The notes under the pieces were generated by a model that searched no databases, was not told where the DNA came from, and saw only the letters and a list, made by a program, of their open reading frames with translations. This document shows positions 32,285 through 32,841 of a stretch of DNA of 32,841 bases, in pieces. The DNA is from Aeromonas veronii bv. veronii (GTDB lineage Bacteria; Pseudomonadota; Gammaproteobacteria; Enterobacterales; Aeromonadaceae): NCBI RefSeq assembly GCF_000820225.1, contig NZ_CDDK01000025.1, forward strand, positions 177,041-209,881, in the 5' to 3' direction. Within the stretch, counting starts at the first letter, position 1. Every line of letters starts with the position of its first letter. Made by a program: the position numbers and the translations under genes.

Positions 32285-32841
32285 TTTGCCTGCAATTTGC
32301 CACTCCTCATAGATCTCAACACATTAGTCTTCTTCAACTCCTTTCTTGATCTTCTCACCCGCGGTCTAAATAGCTGCCACAAGCCCTCCTATCAACATCG
32401 AACCTCTGCGTTCCTGCGAGCATCCCTTCCCATTTCCTTATTGCCCCAAACAACAAGGACCCAAAGCAGCAACCACTGCGCCTGCGTGTTAGCACAGCCA
32501 ACACACTCTCTGGCATAACTTCAGTGGGCGACTAACAAAATCATGGACAAGCAGAGGGCTCAAAAAGAAAGACTTCAGCTAACACAGGACGCAGATGCCT
32601 AGGAAAGATCGCAAGCAAGAGAGCCTAGCGTACAGGCGAGCATAGGATTCATGGGTCATGACTACGCCAGAGCCACCGTACAAAGCGACAGCGGTTCAGC
32701 GAAGAAAGAGTACCAAGCGGAACATCAGGCTATTTGTGGAACCTGAAAACAGCGTCGAGTAACAATAAGAACAGAGGAGAAGAGATAAGATGGGTCAATT
32801 ATCAGGTAGCGTGCTGATTTTCAGGCAATAAAAAACCCCGC
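32285..32841. other. Gene-poor region after tRNA-Ser to the window edge
   Basis: About 560 bases with no recognisable protein or RNA family. Base composition is nearer 50% GC and lacks the third-position GC bias of the rest of the window. A short frame of 13 codons (32790-32831) has a good GAGGAG site before its ATG, and the last bases (AAAAAACCCCGC) look like the first arm of a hairpin terminator cut by the edge. The missing downstream sequence is needed to judge it. Confidence 0.4.

Noticed and set aside
32013..32518. Short frames over the tRNA-Ser gene
   Set aside because: They cross the tRNA and its terminator, with no ribosome-binding site or family features.

Overview
The window is about 32.8 kb of ordinary, gene-dense, GC-rich chromosome from a gammaproteobacterium, most likely Aeromonas or a close relative. 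The pointers are: orthologues of Escherichia coli or Vibrio genes in nearly every position (metJ-metB-metL, glgCA, rsmC, erpA, hemL, yrfG/nudE/cysQ), a GbpA-type chitin-binding protein, strong GC bias at third codon positions, and a block of five tRNA-Leu(CAG) genes. I see no CRISPR array, prophage, transposase or defence locus. The genus call is inference from gene content, not from a search.

Layout. 1-1037: 3' end of gbpA. 1321-3922: MgtC/DUF4010 membrane protein, a Maa-type sugar acetyltransferase, a DUF1294 membrane protein and a PspB-like miniprotein. 4008-6291: yrfG diverging from nudE-cysQ, which handle nucleotides and PAP. 6729-8000: HAAAP-family (SdaC-like) amino-acid permease after a 380-base AT-rich gap. 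8072-13415: csaA, an AraC regulator and metJ on the minus strand, with metB-metL diverging across a MET-box operator. 13509-15480: phosphate transporter and its DUF47 partner. 15650-16618: CYTH triphosphatase-like protein. 16710-17582: dapA, preceded by a possible lysine leader-peptide attenuator. 17863-18891: rsmC. 19043-21710: glgC-glgA. 21839-22482: five tRNA-Leu genes. 22592-23068: a ComFB-like protein, convergent with a small membrane protein that has a Fur-box-like promoter. 23370-24779: NhaC-type antiporter. 24918-27531: erpA, a DUF6776-like coiled-coil protein and a ClcA-type chloride/proton exchanger, all on the minus strand. 27776-29062: hemL. 29280-30912: an unrecognised four-helix membrane protein whose 3' end overlaps a convergent TauE/SafE permease. 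31209-31958: periplasmic DsbA-family thiol oxidoreductase. 32156-32243: tRNA-Ser(UGA). The last 0.55 kb has no recognisable gene.

Several genes share pathways. metB, metL and dapA are steps of the aspartate family (methionine, threonine, lysine): MetJ would control the first two, and a Lys-rich leader peptide may control dapA. glgC and glgA are consecutive glycogen-synthesis steps. The DUF47 protein and Pit transporter form a phosphate-uptake pair. Perfect bidirectional hairpin terminators separate most convergent pairs.

The most interesting item is the dapA leader (17617-17811): a consensus -35, a 23-codon ORF with five Lys codons in nine, and an intrinsic terminator just before dapA. This looks like classical amino-acid attenuation for lysine, which to my knowledge is normally handled by a riboswitch or repressor. 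Second is the Fur-like box over the -10 of an unknown 69-residue membrane protein.
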